NCBI RefSeq assembly: GCF_013033965.1 | Contig: NZ_WQFE01000012.1 | Coordinates: 96,902-160,901 of the forward strand | Length of the DNA: 64,000 bases | Direction: 5' to 3' | Origin: Ruegeria atlantica | GTDB lineage: Bacteria; Pseudomonadota; Alphaproteobacteria; Rhodobacterales; Rhodobacteraceae | Part shown: in pieces, positions 36,701 through 45,559 of the stretch | Layout of the letters: each line of letters starts with the position of its first letter | Position numbering within the stretch: position 1 is the stretch's first letter | The notes under the pieces: model-generated | Databases searched by the model: none | Told to the model about the DNA's origin: nothing | The model's input: the letters and a program-made list of their open reading frames with translations, nothing else | Translations under genes and position numbers: made by a program

Positions 36701-37060
36701 TTCGACGACCTTATCCACCTTGGTGAAAAACGCGTTGAGCAGCGCGTGCATGTCTTCTGCGTCCAGTTCGCTGGTCAGCCGGGTAAATCCGGTCAGGTCT
36801 GCGAACATGACGGTCACCTGCCGCTTGGCAGGTTCCAGCGGGTCGTCAGGTTGGTAAGGCTGAACGATTTCGACTGTTTCAAGTTCGGCAATCGCGCGCA
36901 GAAGCCGTCGGCGGTCGCCGACCGCAGTGACACCGATTTCGATCAGGTCTTCACCCGTCAGATCGGGCAAAATTCCAAAATCAATTTTGTTATCCAAAAA
37001 GGCTTGCGCGTAGTCAGATAGTCCAAGTGCGCTTAGCCAGTCCCTAAGGTCCTGAGACAT
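33797..37060 (-). CDS. SAM domain-class III adenylate cyclase-AAA ATPase-TPR protein
   Basis: A 1,087-residue signalling protein. Residues 1-60 form a SAM domain (LRDWLSALGLSDYAQAF). A class III cyclase follows (about 78-250): metal Asp88 in VMFADLTGFT, Asp132 in DKHIGDAVMAVFG with the adenine-specifying Lys128, and Asn201/Arg205 in DGVNLASRI. All catalytic residues are present, so cAMP production is expected. Then an AAA/NACHT-like ATPase with Walker A GEPGIGKT (295-302) and a Walker-B-like LIHIEDVHWA, and a long TPR-rich C terminus (about 640-1080). AGAGGGG precedes the ATG. First gene of an operon with the ion-channel-like protein. Confidence 0.9.
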   Translation of the reverse strand: MSQDLRDWLSALGLSDYAQAFLDNKIDFGILPDLTGEDLIEIGVTAVGDRRRLLRAIAELETVEIVQPYQPDDPLEPAKRQVTVMFADLTGFTRLTSELDAEDMHALLNAFFTKVDKVVEKYGGRIDKHIGDAVMAVFGAPISHTNDTERAARAALEIHAVLPSLNPPLTCHIGIASGQVIASTTGSQAHTEYTVTGDGVNLASRITDMATPGETLVSHDIQRALGPLFVGDSMGEKAIKGLTEPVELWRLDRMARNIRSRRHRFVGRERELSLFSATFDRCQRHGKGEVHIILGEPGIGKTHLSEQVAELADSLSYSIHNGVVMDFGAREGHSAIQSVTRSILGLEPTDDAATCAAVAKDAIAKGWVTAANAGHLNALLELEQDPGLAEVYAVMDNATRLRGRRQVIDDLIAACSQEAPMLIHIEDVHWAAPEILTACAHIAAMTRDLPCVLLMTSRVEGDPIDREWQLATDGALISKLELAPMGDEQARKLVEEFTGIDPELLDACVKRAGGNPLFLEQLLRNIDVLKQESVPGSIQGIVQSRLDALDRSSRTSIQAASVLGQRFSPEVLNFLLGEGHLDTSTLIRSALIREAEADLMFAHALIRDGSYATLVKSERARLHRQAAKWFEDRDATLRAKHLDRAGATHAAQAYLEAADKLIQAFQFDDASPLIERALELPAPAEVRFDLLCARGETHRLQGLSNDALREFKEAAELAETDEQVCRAHIGLAQAARQASLYQEALESLDTAEVAAERCGSDRDMSQINYVRGNVYFPLGQVQKALESNEKALTLARKLGSARLEVGALSGFGDANFMNATMQTATGFYTQAVERAREKGLVRDLAANLHNLSVARSYTGDVAQGKRDAQEAIEVSQTYFAFVPECVAQTCLGVAHTFLGELDQALDVFTLSAEIANRVGAKRLEAQALEHLARTQVYAGQIVQARETGRRAVDIALEHGRNFVGPKALSALAMAEEDPNAQDENLKLGEKIIAEGCVGHSHLHFYTDATAVMLKRQAWDEATRYADALAVFTADEPLPMVDLSILQARTLAECGAWGIPLAAHEGLDELKARFHDLGIKQSLVGPLD

Positions 37061-37154
37061 CTCGCCCCTCTGAAGCCCCCAACTCCAAAGTCAGACCTAG
37101 CACAACAGACCCAGATGAGTCTGCAAAGTTTGAATATTTTAATGTTTATGCACA

Positions 37155-37183
37155 CCCAATTGCCCGCGTGACGGGCAATTGGG
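37155..37183. terminator. perfect 12-bp hairpin after the ABC operon
   Basis: CCCAATTGCCCG-CGTGA-CGGGCAATTGGG, ten bases beyond the ATPase stop. Its perfect stem suggests termination or 3' end protection although no long T-run follows. Confidence 0.7.
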
Positions 37184-37192
37184 ACTTTAGAT

Positions 37193-38902
37193 TTAGGCCT
37201 CAGCCTCCAACCCGTCAGTCGACAGGTCGTCCAGTTTCGGCATCAGTCGCAGCAGCTCGCTGGCATATTCTGTCTGCGGATTGGCAAAAAGTTCGTTGGT
37301 TTCCTGCAACTCGACCACCTTGCCCTGCTTCATTACGGCCACCCGGTCGCACATCTGGCGCACCACCGGCAGATCGTGGCTGATGAACAGCAAAGTCAGG
37401 CCCAGATGTTCCTGCAGATCCTTCAGGATGTTCAGGATCTGCGCCTGAATCGAGACGTCGAGCGCGCTGGTGGGTTCGTCACAGATCAGGAACCGGGGTT
37501 GTGTCGCCAAAGCACGAGCAATTGAAATCCGTTGCCGCTGACCACCCGAAAACTCGTGCGGATACTTCAGCCCGGCCTCATGTCCCAGACCCACCTGATC
37601 CAGAAGTTCGTCCACTCGGCGCTTTACATCGGCCCCTTCCATCAGCTTGTGATGGCGGATCGGCTCGGCCACGATGTCGTCCACCCGCATCCGGGGGTTC
37701 AGCGACGAATAAGGGTCCTGGAAGATCATCTGGATATTCTTGCGATACGCATCCAGAGCAGCCTTGTTGGTCAGATCGCTGACAACCTGACCATTGAACG
37801 TGATCGTTCCACCATCGACCGGGTACAGACCCGCAATCATCCGCGCCACGGTGGACTTGCCCGAGCCGGACTCGCCCACAACACCGAACACTTCACCTGC
37901 GCGGATGTCGAAACTCACATCGTCAACGGCGGTGAAATAGGTGCGGTCCCACGGCAGCAGACCTTTGCGCTGCAGGAACTTCTTGGTCAGGTTGCGGATT
38001 TCGAACACAGGTTTGGAGGCGTCATTGTCCACTTTGGGCCAATGACGGGCCATATCCTCGATAGCAAACCGGGTCTCACGTCCGCCATAACTGATCTGCG
38101 GGAAGCGGTGAAGTTTCAGGGTCGGACGCGGAACTGCGGCAATCAGCGACTTGGTGTATTCGTGGCTCGGCTGGCCCATGACCTGAGAGGTCGGGCCGGT
38201 TTCGACCACCTTGCCCGCATACATAACCGTCACCTTGTCGGTCGTATCCGCGATCACGCCCATGTCGTGCGTGATCAGGATGACGCCAACCTGACGTTCC
38301 TGCGCCAGCTCTTTGATCAGATCCAAAATCTGCGCCTGAACCGACACATCCAGCGCCGTTGTTGGTTCATCCGCGATGATCACATCCGGTTCGGTGCAAA
38401 GCGCCAGCGCGATCACAACGCGCTGCCGCATCCCGCCTGAGAATTGGTGCGGGTACTGGTCCAGCCGCGTATCCGGGTCAGGGATGCCAACCCGGTCGAT
38501 CAGATCACGGGCGCGTTGGTTCGCCTCGGCATCGGTTCCGCCCAGATGGGCCTGTATCGTCTCGGTCAGCTGTTCGCGCACGGTGAAAAGCGGGTTTAAC
38601 GAGGTCAGCGGGTCCTGAAAGATCATCGAGATCTTCTTGCCGCGCAGGCCACGCATCGCGTCGGCATCCAGTCCGCTGATCTGGTCACCGCTCAGCCTGA
38701 TGGTTCCGCTGGCTATCCGACCGGGCCGGTCCAGCAGACCCATGATGGCTGCGCCAATGGTGGATTTACCGGCACCGGATTCGCCCACCAAACCGTGGAT
38801 TTCACCCGGCTCAACGGACAGGTCCACATGGTCCACGGCGGTGAACAGTTGGCGGCGCGTCGGGAATTCGACCGTCAGGTCATTGATCGTAAGAAGGCTC
38901 AT
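37193..38902 (-). CDS. peptide-type ABC transporter, fused double ATP-binding protein
   Basis: A 569-residue protein containing two complete nucleotide-binding domains of the Opp/Dpp class. First Walker A GESGAGKS and signature FSGGMRQRV; second Walker A GESGSGKST and signature FSGGQRQRI; both have Walker B (VIIADEPTTALDV and FLICDEPTSALDV). The DppD and DppF functions are thus fused into one chain, as in the glutathione importer GsiA. It energises the adjacent permeases and binding protein. Last gene of the operon, four bases after the upstream permease. Confidence 0.92.
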   Translation of the reverse strand: MSLLTINDLTVEFPTRRQLFTAVDHVDLSVEPGEIHGLVGESGAGKSTIGAAIMGLLDRPGRIASGTIRLSGDQISGLDADAMRGLRGKKISMIFQDPLTSLNPLFTVREQLTETIQAHLGGTDAEANQRARDLIDRVGIPDPDTRLDQYPHQFSGGMRQRVVIALALCTEPDVIIADEPTTALDVSVQAQILDLIKELAQERQVGVILITHDMGVIADTTDKVTVMYAGKVVETGPTSQVMGQPSHEYTKSLIAAVPRPTLKLHRFPQISYGGRETRFAIEDMARHWPKVDNDASKPVFEIRNLTKKFLQRKGLLPWDRTYFTAVDDVSFDIRAGEVFGVVGESGSGKSTVARMIAGLYPVDGGTITFNGQVVSDLTNKAALDAYRKNIQMIFQDPYSSLNPRMRVDDIVAEPIRHHKLMEGADVKRRVDELLDQVGLGHEAGLKYPHEFSGGQRQRISIARALATQPRFLICDEPTSALDVSIQAQILNILKDLQEHLGLTLLFISHDLPVVRQMCDRVAVMKQGKVVELQETNELFANPQTEYASELLRLMPKLDDLSTDGLEAEA

Positions 38903-38906
38903 GAAA

Positions 38907-39857
38907 TCACCGCAGCTTGGGGTTCAGCGCGTCGCGCAGCCAGTCGCCCAGCAGGTTGACCGAAAGGGCCAGCGCCAGAAGGGTGCAGGCCGGGAAGAAC
39001 AGGATCCACCACTCACCCGAGAACAGGAAGCCCTGCCCGATGCGGATCAGTGTACCCAGCGACGGTTGCGTCGGAGGAGCACCCACACCGAGGAAGCTGA
39101 GCGTCGCCTCGGCGATAATCGCAAGCGCCAGCGAGATCGTGGCGATCACCAGAACCGGGCTGAGTACGTTGGGCAGGATATGACGGAACATGATCGGGAA
39201 CGAACCCCGGCCGATCAGGCGGGCCGCCTGGACGTATTCCTTGTTCTTTTCCACCAGCGCCGCACCGCGCACGACGCGGGCAAACTGAACCCAGTCGGAC
39301 AACGCGATCGCGATGATCAAAACATAGATCGCCATCTCGTTACGGTATTCCGGGGGCGTGACGCCCTTCGCGATACCAAAGATCAGCATGGCCACCAGAA
39401 TGGCCGGGAAGGTCAGCTGCACATCGGCGACGCGCATAATCAGTGTTTCGATCCAGCCGCCAAAATACGCCGCTGCCAGCCCCAGCACGATGCCGATGAT
39501 CATCGCCAACAGCACCGCCGACACGCCTACAAACAGCGATATGCGCATGCCATACAGGATGGTCGAGAAAACGTCCCGTCCCTGATCGTCGGTGCCCAGC
39601 AGGAACGTGTCCTGCGTAAAGGCGTTTGGTGTGCCCGGAGGTGTAAAGCCGTTCATCAGGTTCAGCGACGCCGGGTCGAACGGGTTATATGGCGCGATGA
39701 GAGGCGCAAAAATTGCGGACAGTACGAGTATCAGCACAACCAGAGACGCGATCATAGCGACCGGCGAATGCCGGAATGACCAGGCAAAATCGCTGTCCCA
39801 GAACTTGGAGAAACGCGACTTGGTAGGGGCGGAAGGGGTTTCGATGGTATCGGTCAT
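38907..39857 (-). CDS. peptide-type ABC transporter permease (DppC-like)
   Basis: A 316-residue inner-membrane permease with the OppC/DppC N terminus, five to six membrane helices, and the EAA loop ATPase-contact region (AALVEKNKEYVQAARLIGRGSF). The motif LLGTDDQGRDVFSTILYGMR is typical of DppC/GsiD. Start overlaps the stop of the first permease gene by four bases (ATGA), so they are co-translated. Confidence 0.92.
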   Translation of the reverse strand: MTDTIETPSAPTKSRFSKFWDSDFAWSFRHSPVAMIASLVVLILVLSAIFAPLIAPYNPFDPASLNLMNGFTPPGTPNAFTQDTFLLGTDDQGRDVFSTILYGMRISLFVGVSAVLLAMIIGIVLGLAAAYFGGWIETLIMRVADVQLTFPAILVAMLIFGIAKGVTPPEYRNEMAIYVLIIAIALSDWVQFARVVRGAALVEKNKEYVQAARLIGRGSFPIMFRHILPNVLSPVLVIATISLALAIIAEATLSFLGVGAPPTQPSLGTLIRIGQGFLFSGEWWILFFPACTLLALALSVNLLGDWLRDALNPKLR

Positions 39858-40831
39858 GTGGCCCTCGCGTCGACACGCAGGCGCGGGTCAATGGCGTAGT
39901 AAAGAAGATCGACGATCAGGTTGATCGTCACGAACATGACCGAAATCAGCATCAGATAAGCGGCCATGACGGGGATATCGACAAACTGGATCGCGTTGAT
40001 GAACAGCAGGCCAACACCCGGCCACTGGAACACCGTCTCGGTGATGATGGCGAAGGCGATGATCGAGCCCAACTGCAAACCCGTAATCGTGATCACCGGA
40101 ACCATGGTGTTTTTCAACGCGTGGCGGAAGTTGATCACCCGATCCGACAACCCGCGGGCGCGGGCAAACCGGACGTAATCGGCACGCAGAACCTCAAGCA
40201 TTTCCGACCGCACCAGCCGCATGATCAGCGTCATCTGATACAGACCCAGCGTAATCGCAGGCAGGATCAGCGCCTTGAGACCAGAAGTCGTCAAGAAGCC
40301 GGTGGACCAGTTGCCAATCATAACGGTCTCGCCCCTCCCGAAGCTGGGTAAGAGGTCTAATTCAACCGAGAAAATGTAGATCAATAAGATCCCGATCAGG
40401 AAGGTAGGCAGGGACACCCCGATCAGCGAAACGGTCATGATTATATTCGCAGCGACTCCTTGTCGTCGGATGGCTGTGAATACGCCCAAAGCGATACCCA
40501 TCGTGATTGCCAGAAATCCCGAGACAAACGCCAGTTCCAACGTGGCTGGCGCGCGTTCGGCGATAATCGTCGAAACCGGACGTCCCTGACGATACGACAC
40601 GCCAAAATTGCCTTGAACGGCCTCTTTCAGGAATTTGTAGTACTGAACCGGAATCGGCTGATCCAACCCCAGCTCGGTGCGCAGCCGGTCGATATCGGCT
40701 TGCGTACGTTCCTGACCCAGCATGTTGTCGATCGGATCGCCGACAAACCGGAACATAGAAAATGCAACCAGACCCACGACCAGCAGTACGATCACGGATT
40801 GGAGCATCCTTCGGACGATATATGCGAACAT
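39854..40831 (-). CDS. peptide-type ABC transporter permease (DppB-like)
   Basis: A 325-residue permease of the OppB/DppB class. It begins MFAYIVRRMLQSVIVLLVVG with the usual first helix, then the D/G-rich LRTELGLDQPIPVQY and the EAA-loop region (VLRADYVRFARARGLSDR). Ends RLRVDARAT. Its start is 174 bp from the binding-protein stop, with a stable hairpin in the gap. Partner of the downstream permease and fused ATPase. Confidence 0.92.
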   Translation of the reverse strand: MFAYIVRRMLQSVIVLLVVGLVAFSMFRFVGDPIDNMLGQERTQADIDRLRTELGLDQPIPVQYYKFLKEAVQGNFGVSYRQGRPVSTIIAERAPATLELAFVSGFLAITMGIALGVFTAIRRQGVAANIIMTVSLIGVSLPTFLIGILLIYIFSVELDLLPSFGRGETVMIGNWSTGFLTTSGLKALILPAITLGLYQMTLIMRLVRSEMLEVLRADYVRFARARGLSDRVINFRHALKNTMVPVITITGLQLGSIIAFAIITETVFQWPGVGLLFINAIQFVDIPVMAAYLMLISVMFVTINLIVDLLYYAIDPRLRVDARAT

Positions 40832-40956
40832 TCACTTTCCCCATTGATCCGCTTCTCTATGCACGGGCTGACCAGATGGTCAAGGTATCGCTAACGGGAA
40901 GGTATCAAAGCGATCCTAATTTCTGCGCTATAGGATTTGTATGCAGTGTAAGATGT

Positions 40957-40990
40957 GGATTGGCGCAGCCGTTCCGGTCCGCGCCAATCC
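40957..40990 (-). promoter_or_regulatory. intercistronic hairpin between binding protein and permease
   Basis: GGATTGGCGC pairs perfectly with GCGCCAATCC across a 14-base loop. Such hairpins after a binding-protein gene commonly stabilise the 5' part of the message or partly terminate it, giving more binding protein than permease. Confidence 0.6.
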
Positions 40991-41005
40991 CAAAATCAAG
41001 CGCCT

Positions 41006-42577
41006 TCAGTTCACCGTCACCCAGCGCAGCAAAAAGAAGTTGTCGGGGCGTTGTGTCAGCTCGATATTGCTGCGTGTTCCCCAGACCAAAGGCTGCACGT
41101 ACATCGGCACATAGACCTGTTCGTCCTGAATGATCTGGGTCACCTCATCTAGCATGGCCTGACGCTTGGTCTGATCCAGTTCGGATTGGATGGCTGGCAG
41201 CAACTCGTCTACACGCGCGTTCGAGAACCCACCGAAGTTCCAGCTGCCCAGTTTTTTCTCTTCGTTTGGCGTCGCGACCAAAAAGCGAACAGGGTGTTCG
41301 GCGTCAAAGGTACCCGGGCTCCAGCCCAGCAGGTACATGTCATAGTTGTCTTCGCGCAGCTCGGGCCAGTAGTTGCGCACCGGCATCGCATCCAGTTCCG
41401 CCGTGATCCCGATCTGTGCCAGCATGCTCACGACAGCCTGACAGACAGCCTCGTCATTCAGATAACGGTCATTGGGGCATTTCAGCCCGAACGAGAACCC
41501 GTCCGCATATCCGGCTTCGGCCAGCAGAGCCTTTGCGGCTTCGACATCAAATGCCGGGCGTTCGGCATGGGCCGATGAATAGCCGCTCATGGCTGGGCTC
41601 ACCAATTGCGATGCCGCCTCGGCGTTACCGCGCATGATGGTGGCCAGAATGGCATCTACATTCACGGCCTGTGCCACCGCCTTACGCACACGTGGATCGC
41701 GGAACGGGTTCGGCTTGCCCGCATCGTCTGTGTATTTCAGCGTCTCGGCCTCATGATCAAAGCCCAGCATGATTACGCGGGCCTCGATCCCCTGAATGAC
41801 CTCGACATCGCCGTCTTCCTGCAACCGCGCGACGTCCTGGATTGGCACCGGATTGATCATATCAACGTCGCCCGACAACAGTGCCGCTACAGCGGTGGCC
41901 GGGTTCTGGATCGGGTTAAACTCGGCGCGCGTGATATTGTGTTCGACGTCTCCCCACCAACCCTCGTGGGGCTCCAATACGGTTTTCAGACCCGGCTCGC
42001 GCTCGGTGACCTTGAATGCCCCAGTGCCATTGGCATTGATGGTCGCAAAATTTCCGGCCTCTTTGTCCGGAACGGCGGCATCATTGGCTTCGGTCCAGCC
42101 CTGATCCATTATCATCCAGTTGGCAATCGAGGATGGGAACAACGGGTTCGGCGCTGTCGTCATGATGTCGACGGTGTAGTCATCGACCACGATGACCTCA
42201 CTGACCGGCGCAAACCAGCTACGCGTATCCGCGGCCTCGCCCGAGGCACGCTGATAGCTGAACAGAACATCCTGCGCGTCAAATGTGCTGCCATCATGAA
42301 AGGTTACACCCTCGCGCAGCTTAAATCGCCAGCCGTCGCCCTCTCCAATCGGTTCCCAGCTGACGGCCAGGGCAGGCTGAACGCTCATATCCTTGTCGCG
42401 CCGAACCAGTCCTTCGTAGACGTTGTTAAGAAATCCCAGAACCGGGGCCGAATTGACCGCGTGCGGGTCCATGGTTTGCGGGTCCGTGGTGGAAGCCCAT
42501 TTGAAATCTGCAGCCTGAACACTGGTGGTAGCCAGCATTGCAATGCCAATGGCGCTGTTCCTGAGGATCATTGTCAT
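41006..42577 (-). CDS. peptide/solute-binding protein of ABC transporter (family 5)
   Basis: A 523-residue periplasmic binding protein with signal peptide (MTMILRNSAIGIAMLATTSVQA). SBP family 5 pattern: TTDPQTMDPHAVN at the start, WRFKLREGVTFHDGSTFDAQDV, and RDPRVRKAVAQAVNVDAIL. GGGAG precedes the ATG. Directly upstream of the permease genes, so it is the cognate binding protein. The ligand is unknown; peptides, opines and glutathione are all possible in this family. Confidence 0.9.
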   Translation of the reverse strand: MTMILRNSAIGIAMLATTSVQAADFKWASTTDPQTMDPHAVNSAPVLGFLNNVYEGLVRRDKDMSVQPALAVSWEPIGEGDGWRFKLREGVTFHDGSTFDAQDVLFSYQRASGEAADTRSWFAPVSEVIVVDDYTVDIMTTAPNPLFPSSIANWMIMDQGWTEANDAAVPDKEAGNFATINANGTGAFKVTEREPGLKTVLEPHEGWWGDVEHNITRAEFNPIQNPATAVAALLSGDVDMINPVPIQDVARLQEDGDVEVIQGIEARVIMLGFDHEAETLKYTDDAGKPNPFRDPRVRKAVAQAVNVDAILATIMRGNAEAASQLVSPAMSGYSSAHAERPAFDVEAAKALLAEAGYADGFSFGLKCPNDRYLNDEAVCQAVVSMLAQIGITAELDAMPVRNYWPELREDNYDMYLLGWSPGTFDAEHPVRFLVATPNEEKKLGSWNFGGFSNARVDELLPAIQSELDQTKRQAMLDEVTQIIQDEQVYVPMYVQPLVWGTRSNIELTQRPDNFFLLRWVTVN

Positions 42578-42651
42578 GTCTCCCTGTTTCTGGGGCCGAG
42601 TTTTCTTGGTTTTTGCCGCATGCGCAAGGAAATCTCAGATCGCAACAAAAA

Positions 42652-42676
42652 ACAGGGCGCGAAAATCGCGCCCTGT
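42652..42676 (-). terminator. intrinsic terminator between the two binding-protein genes
   Basis: ACAGGGCGCGA-AAA-TCGCGCCCTGT, a perfect 11-bp stem. On the minus strand a run of six T residues follows, ending the upstream binding-protein message. Confidence 0.9.
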
Positions 42677-42697
42677 CTGATCGTCAAAAGTTCTGAC

Positions 42698-44278
42698 TTA
42701 TTTAATGGTGAAGTATTTGACCTTGGGCTGGTCTTCGGCATCCACTTCGATGCCAACACCGTCGGCCATGCCCCAGTTCAGAACCTGGTGGTGAATGGGG
42801 ATGTACAGCGCTTCGTCCTGCACCACACGCCAAATGTCGGCGATGTCAGCATTCCGGGCGTCCAGGTCGGTATTCGACGCGAGCGACTTGATCTTCGAGT
42901 CCAGCGCGTCGTCCTGATAGCCGGTTCCGTTCCATGTGCCGATGTCGTCTTCGCGACCGTGGACAAGGAAGTTGAAGATGTATTCCGAGTCATATGTCGG
43001 AACACCCCAACCCAGCATGTAGAAGTCAGTCTTGCCGTCGGTGATCAGCGGGAAGTGCTGTGCCTTGGGCTTGGCGTCCAGATTTACGGTCACGCCGATC
43101 TGGCCCAGCATGCCAACGGCCGCCTGACAGATCGCTTCGTCGTTAATGTAGCGATCGTTCGGGCAGTCCAGACGCAGCGAGAAGCCATCGGGATAACCAG
43201 CCTCGGCCATCAGCTCTTTAGCCTTTTCCAGGTTCGTGGCTGACTCGCCGTCCATCGCTTCGGTCCAGCCGTTCACGAAGGGCGGTGCAATCATACCTGC
43301 GGGCTGCGACTGGCCGCGCATCACGACCTGCTTGATCGCATCACGGTTGATCGCCATCGACATCGCCTGACGCACACGCACATCGGCCAGAGGATTCTTG
43401 CCGTCTACGTTGTCCGCTTCGATGTCATCCGAACCCTGGTTCATACCAAAGAAGATCACACGGTTCTGCGGGGCTTGCTTGACCATCAGGCCATCGGCGC
43501 CATTGACCCGGTCAATGTCTTGCACCGGCATATCCTGCAGGAAGTTCACCTCACCCGACAGCATCGCAGCAACGCGGGTCGCAGCGTTCTGGATGGGGGT
43601 ATAGACAATCTCGGTCACTTCCATCGGGAACTGGTCGATGCCCCAATAGTTGTCGTTGCGCACCATCACGGTTTTGACGTCAGGCTCGCGGCTCTGAAGG
43701 ACGTAAGGGCCCGTACCGTTGGCATTGGTCGTGGCATAGGTGATCTCGCCGCCTTCGAAATCCTGCACATTGACTGTGTCATTCGCCTCGGCCCAGCCCT
43801 TGTCCAGAATGAACAGGTTGGTCAGGTTCGATGGCAGGATCGGGTTCGGACCGTCGGTAACGATCTCGACGGTGTAATCGTCAACCGCACGCACTTCGGT
43901 GATCGAACCGATCAGCTCTTTCATGTCCGAATTGGGTTGCTTGGCCCGTTCAAAGCTGAACACCACGTCTTCGGCGTTGAAGTCTGCGCCGTCATGGAAT
44001 TTCACGCCCTCGCGCAGCTTGAAAACCCAGACATTCGGGTCATCAGCCTTGGGACCCCACTCGGTCGCCAGCGCAGGTTCAAACGCGCCTGTTACGTCGC
44101 GGATGATCAGCGGCTCGTACATCTGGTGCCGTATTGTGTGTGACGGACCTTCGTTTTGCGAGTGCGGATCCAGTGTCAGCGCATCACCAGCACGTGCCCA
44201 TCGCAGCGTTTCCGCCGATGCGGCGCCCGCCATCAATGCGGTCGCACTGGCAGCGATCATCAGGTTCTTCAGGTTCAT
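42698..44278 (-). CDS. second peptide/solute-binding protein of ABC transporter (family 5)
   Basis: A 526-residue family 5 binding protein, with signal peptide MNLKNLMIAASATALMAGAASA. Motifs: RAGDALTLDPHSQNEG, WVFKLREGVKFHDGADFNAEDV, RVRQAMSMAINRDAIKQVV. It is a paralogue of the next binding protein but has its own terminator, so it should be made at a different level or respond to another ligand while sharing the same permeases. GGGGAGA precedes ATG 44278; the longer frame to 44413 is not supported. Confidence 0.9.
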   Translation of the reverse strand: MNLKNLMIAASATALMAGAASAETLRWARAGDALTLDPHSQNEGPSHTIRHQMYEPLIIRDVTGAFEPALATEWGPKADDPNVWVFKLREGVKFHDGADFNAEDVVFSFERAKQPNSDMKELIGSITEVRAVDDYTVEIVTDGPNPILPSNLTNLFILDKGWAEANDTVNVQDFEGGEITYATTNANGTGPYVLQSREPDVKTVMVRNDNYWGIDQFPMEVTEIVYTPIQNAATRVAAMLSGEVNFLQDMPVQDIDRVNGADGLMVKQAPQNRVIFFGMNQGSDDIEADNVDGKNPLADVRVRQAMSMAINRDAIKQVVMRGQSQPAGMIAPPFVNGWTEAMDGESATNLEKAKELMAEAGYPDGFSLRLDCPNDRYINDEAICQAAVGMLGQIGVTVNLDAKPKAQHFPLITDGKTDFYMLGWGVPTYDSEYIFNFLVHGREDDIGTWNGTGYQDDALDSKIKSLASNTDLDARNADIADIWRVVQDEALYIPIHHQVLNWGMADGVGIEVDAEDQPKVKYFTIK

Positions 44279-44437
44279 TATGGTCTCCCCGTTTTTCGTT
44301 AGCACCGTTCCACGGAACGGCAGACCGATTTTGACGGTCATGGTGATGCTGATAATCCAGATCATTCTGGCGGTTGCAACACCAGATTGTGAACTATCTG
44401 GATTTCCGATCAAAATTGAAAAGCCCGAATACCGGGT

Positions 44438-45409
44438 TCAGCGCAGAATGACCGACCGCTGATGGGGATCATCTGGGAAAACGCGCCCGGATTGGACGCA
44501 TTGAAAAATATGCTGGAATACCAGACCAGCCTCGCCGCCCGGCGAAACCGGACCAAAATACTTGTGACCGGTAGGCGTGTCATAGGCCGTATTGATATCG
44601 TCGCAATCAACCTGAAATATGTTGTGCGGGGTTCGGTCGATGTTCTCTGGCCCAGTATGACCCAACCGGCGAGACGCAACTTTGTTCCTGAGGTTTGCCG
44701 CCTTGCTGGCCCGCAACGCCAGATCGTCAGAGGCGAAATAGACAACCACATTCCGCGAAGCGTGGCTGACCAGCACACCGGGCTCATTTTCATGTACGGA
44801 TTCATTGACGACATCTGCGGCGACCATGAAGGTATTGCGAAACAACAGGGGCACGCCCGACGCCAGATCGTACCGATCCCATTCTATCAGCGTTTGGCGC
44901 AAAACCCGATTGCCCATCGAATGCGCCAGAAGGTTGATCCGTTTCAAACACGGATCTGTTTCGGGCTCGTTGTCGGGACTGTCACGCCATTCCATGAACC
45001 GCTCCAGCACCCGTGCAAAGGAAAACCCGCTCTGGTCTGCGGATTTCTGGTCATCCCAGTATTTCTGAACGATCCCTTGCTTGGCATCGCTGGGCCAGAT
45101 CAGCGGCAACACCATCACTTCCCCCGGTTGGGCCTGATCGCACAGGCGCTGAAGCTCGGCTGTTGTTTCGAACACATCCTCGGGCAGGTTGTTGAACCCG
45201 TGAAGATACAACAGGATCTGGCGGCGATCGCTGTCACGAACGCGCCGCAAGAGCTCTTTGCTGGTGATTTCGGTGTGATGTTCGTCTTCGCCCTTTTCAC
45301 AATAAAACACTGAGTTTGAAGGCGCGTTATTGTCCAGATCAAATGTAAATCGGCGTCCTTTGCGGGTGCGGATACTTTGGGTCGGGAATCTGTTTGTTAT
45401 AAAAAGCAT
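44438..45409 (-). CDS. DUF900-type alpha/beta hydrolase
   Basis: A 323-residue alpha/beta hydrolase of the DUF900 type. Strand and oxyanion region LLYLHGFNNLPEDVF, nucleophile elbow NLLAHSMGNRVLRQTL (GHSMG-like, here AHSMG), and late catalytic His in the region around GHKYFGPVSPG. No signal peptide. ATG 45409 (MLFITNRFPTQS) follows GAGGG; a longer frame is possible but poorer. Substrate unknown (ester or lipid). Confidence 0.78.
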   Translation of the reverse strand: MLFITNRFPTQSIRTRKGRRFTFDLDNNAPSNSVFYCEKGEDEHHTEITSKELLRRVRDSDRRQILLYLHGFNNLPEDVFETTAELQRLCDQAQPGEVMVLPLIWPSDAKQGIVQKYWDDQKSADQSGFSFARVLERFMEWRDSPDNEPETDPCLKRINLLAHSMGNRVLRQTLIEWDRYDLASGVPLLFRNTFMVAADVVNESVHENEPGVLVSHASRNVVVYFASDDLALRASKAANLRNKVASRRLGHTGPENIDRTPHNIFQVDCDDINTAYDTPTGHKYFGPVSPGGEAGLVFQHIFQCVQSGRVFPDDPHQRSVILR

Positions 45410-45559
45410 GAAAAAGCCCTCTTGATCAGGATGAACAGATCCTAACAAGCCAACCTGACGCTGTCAGCTTAGGCGATGGTCGGAAACGCCGTTCAAACCC
45501 CAAACAAGTCAGGATTTCCGTGGCTTGCAAAATTTCTTCAGTCAATAATCTAATACAGC

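Noticed and set aside
41606..43243. 545-codon plus-strand open frame opposite the two ABC binding-protein genes
   Set aside because: It spans two real genes and their terminator on the other strand; the length comes from high-GC codon structure.
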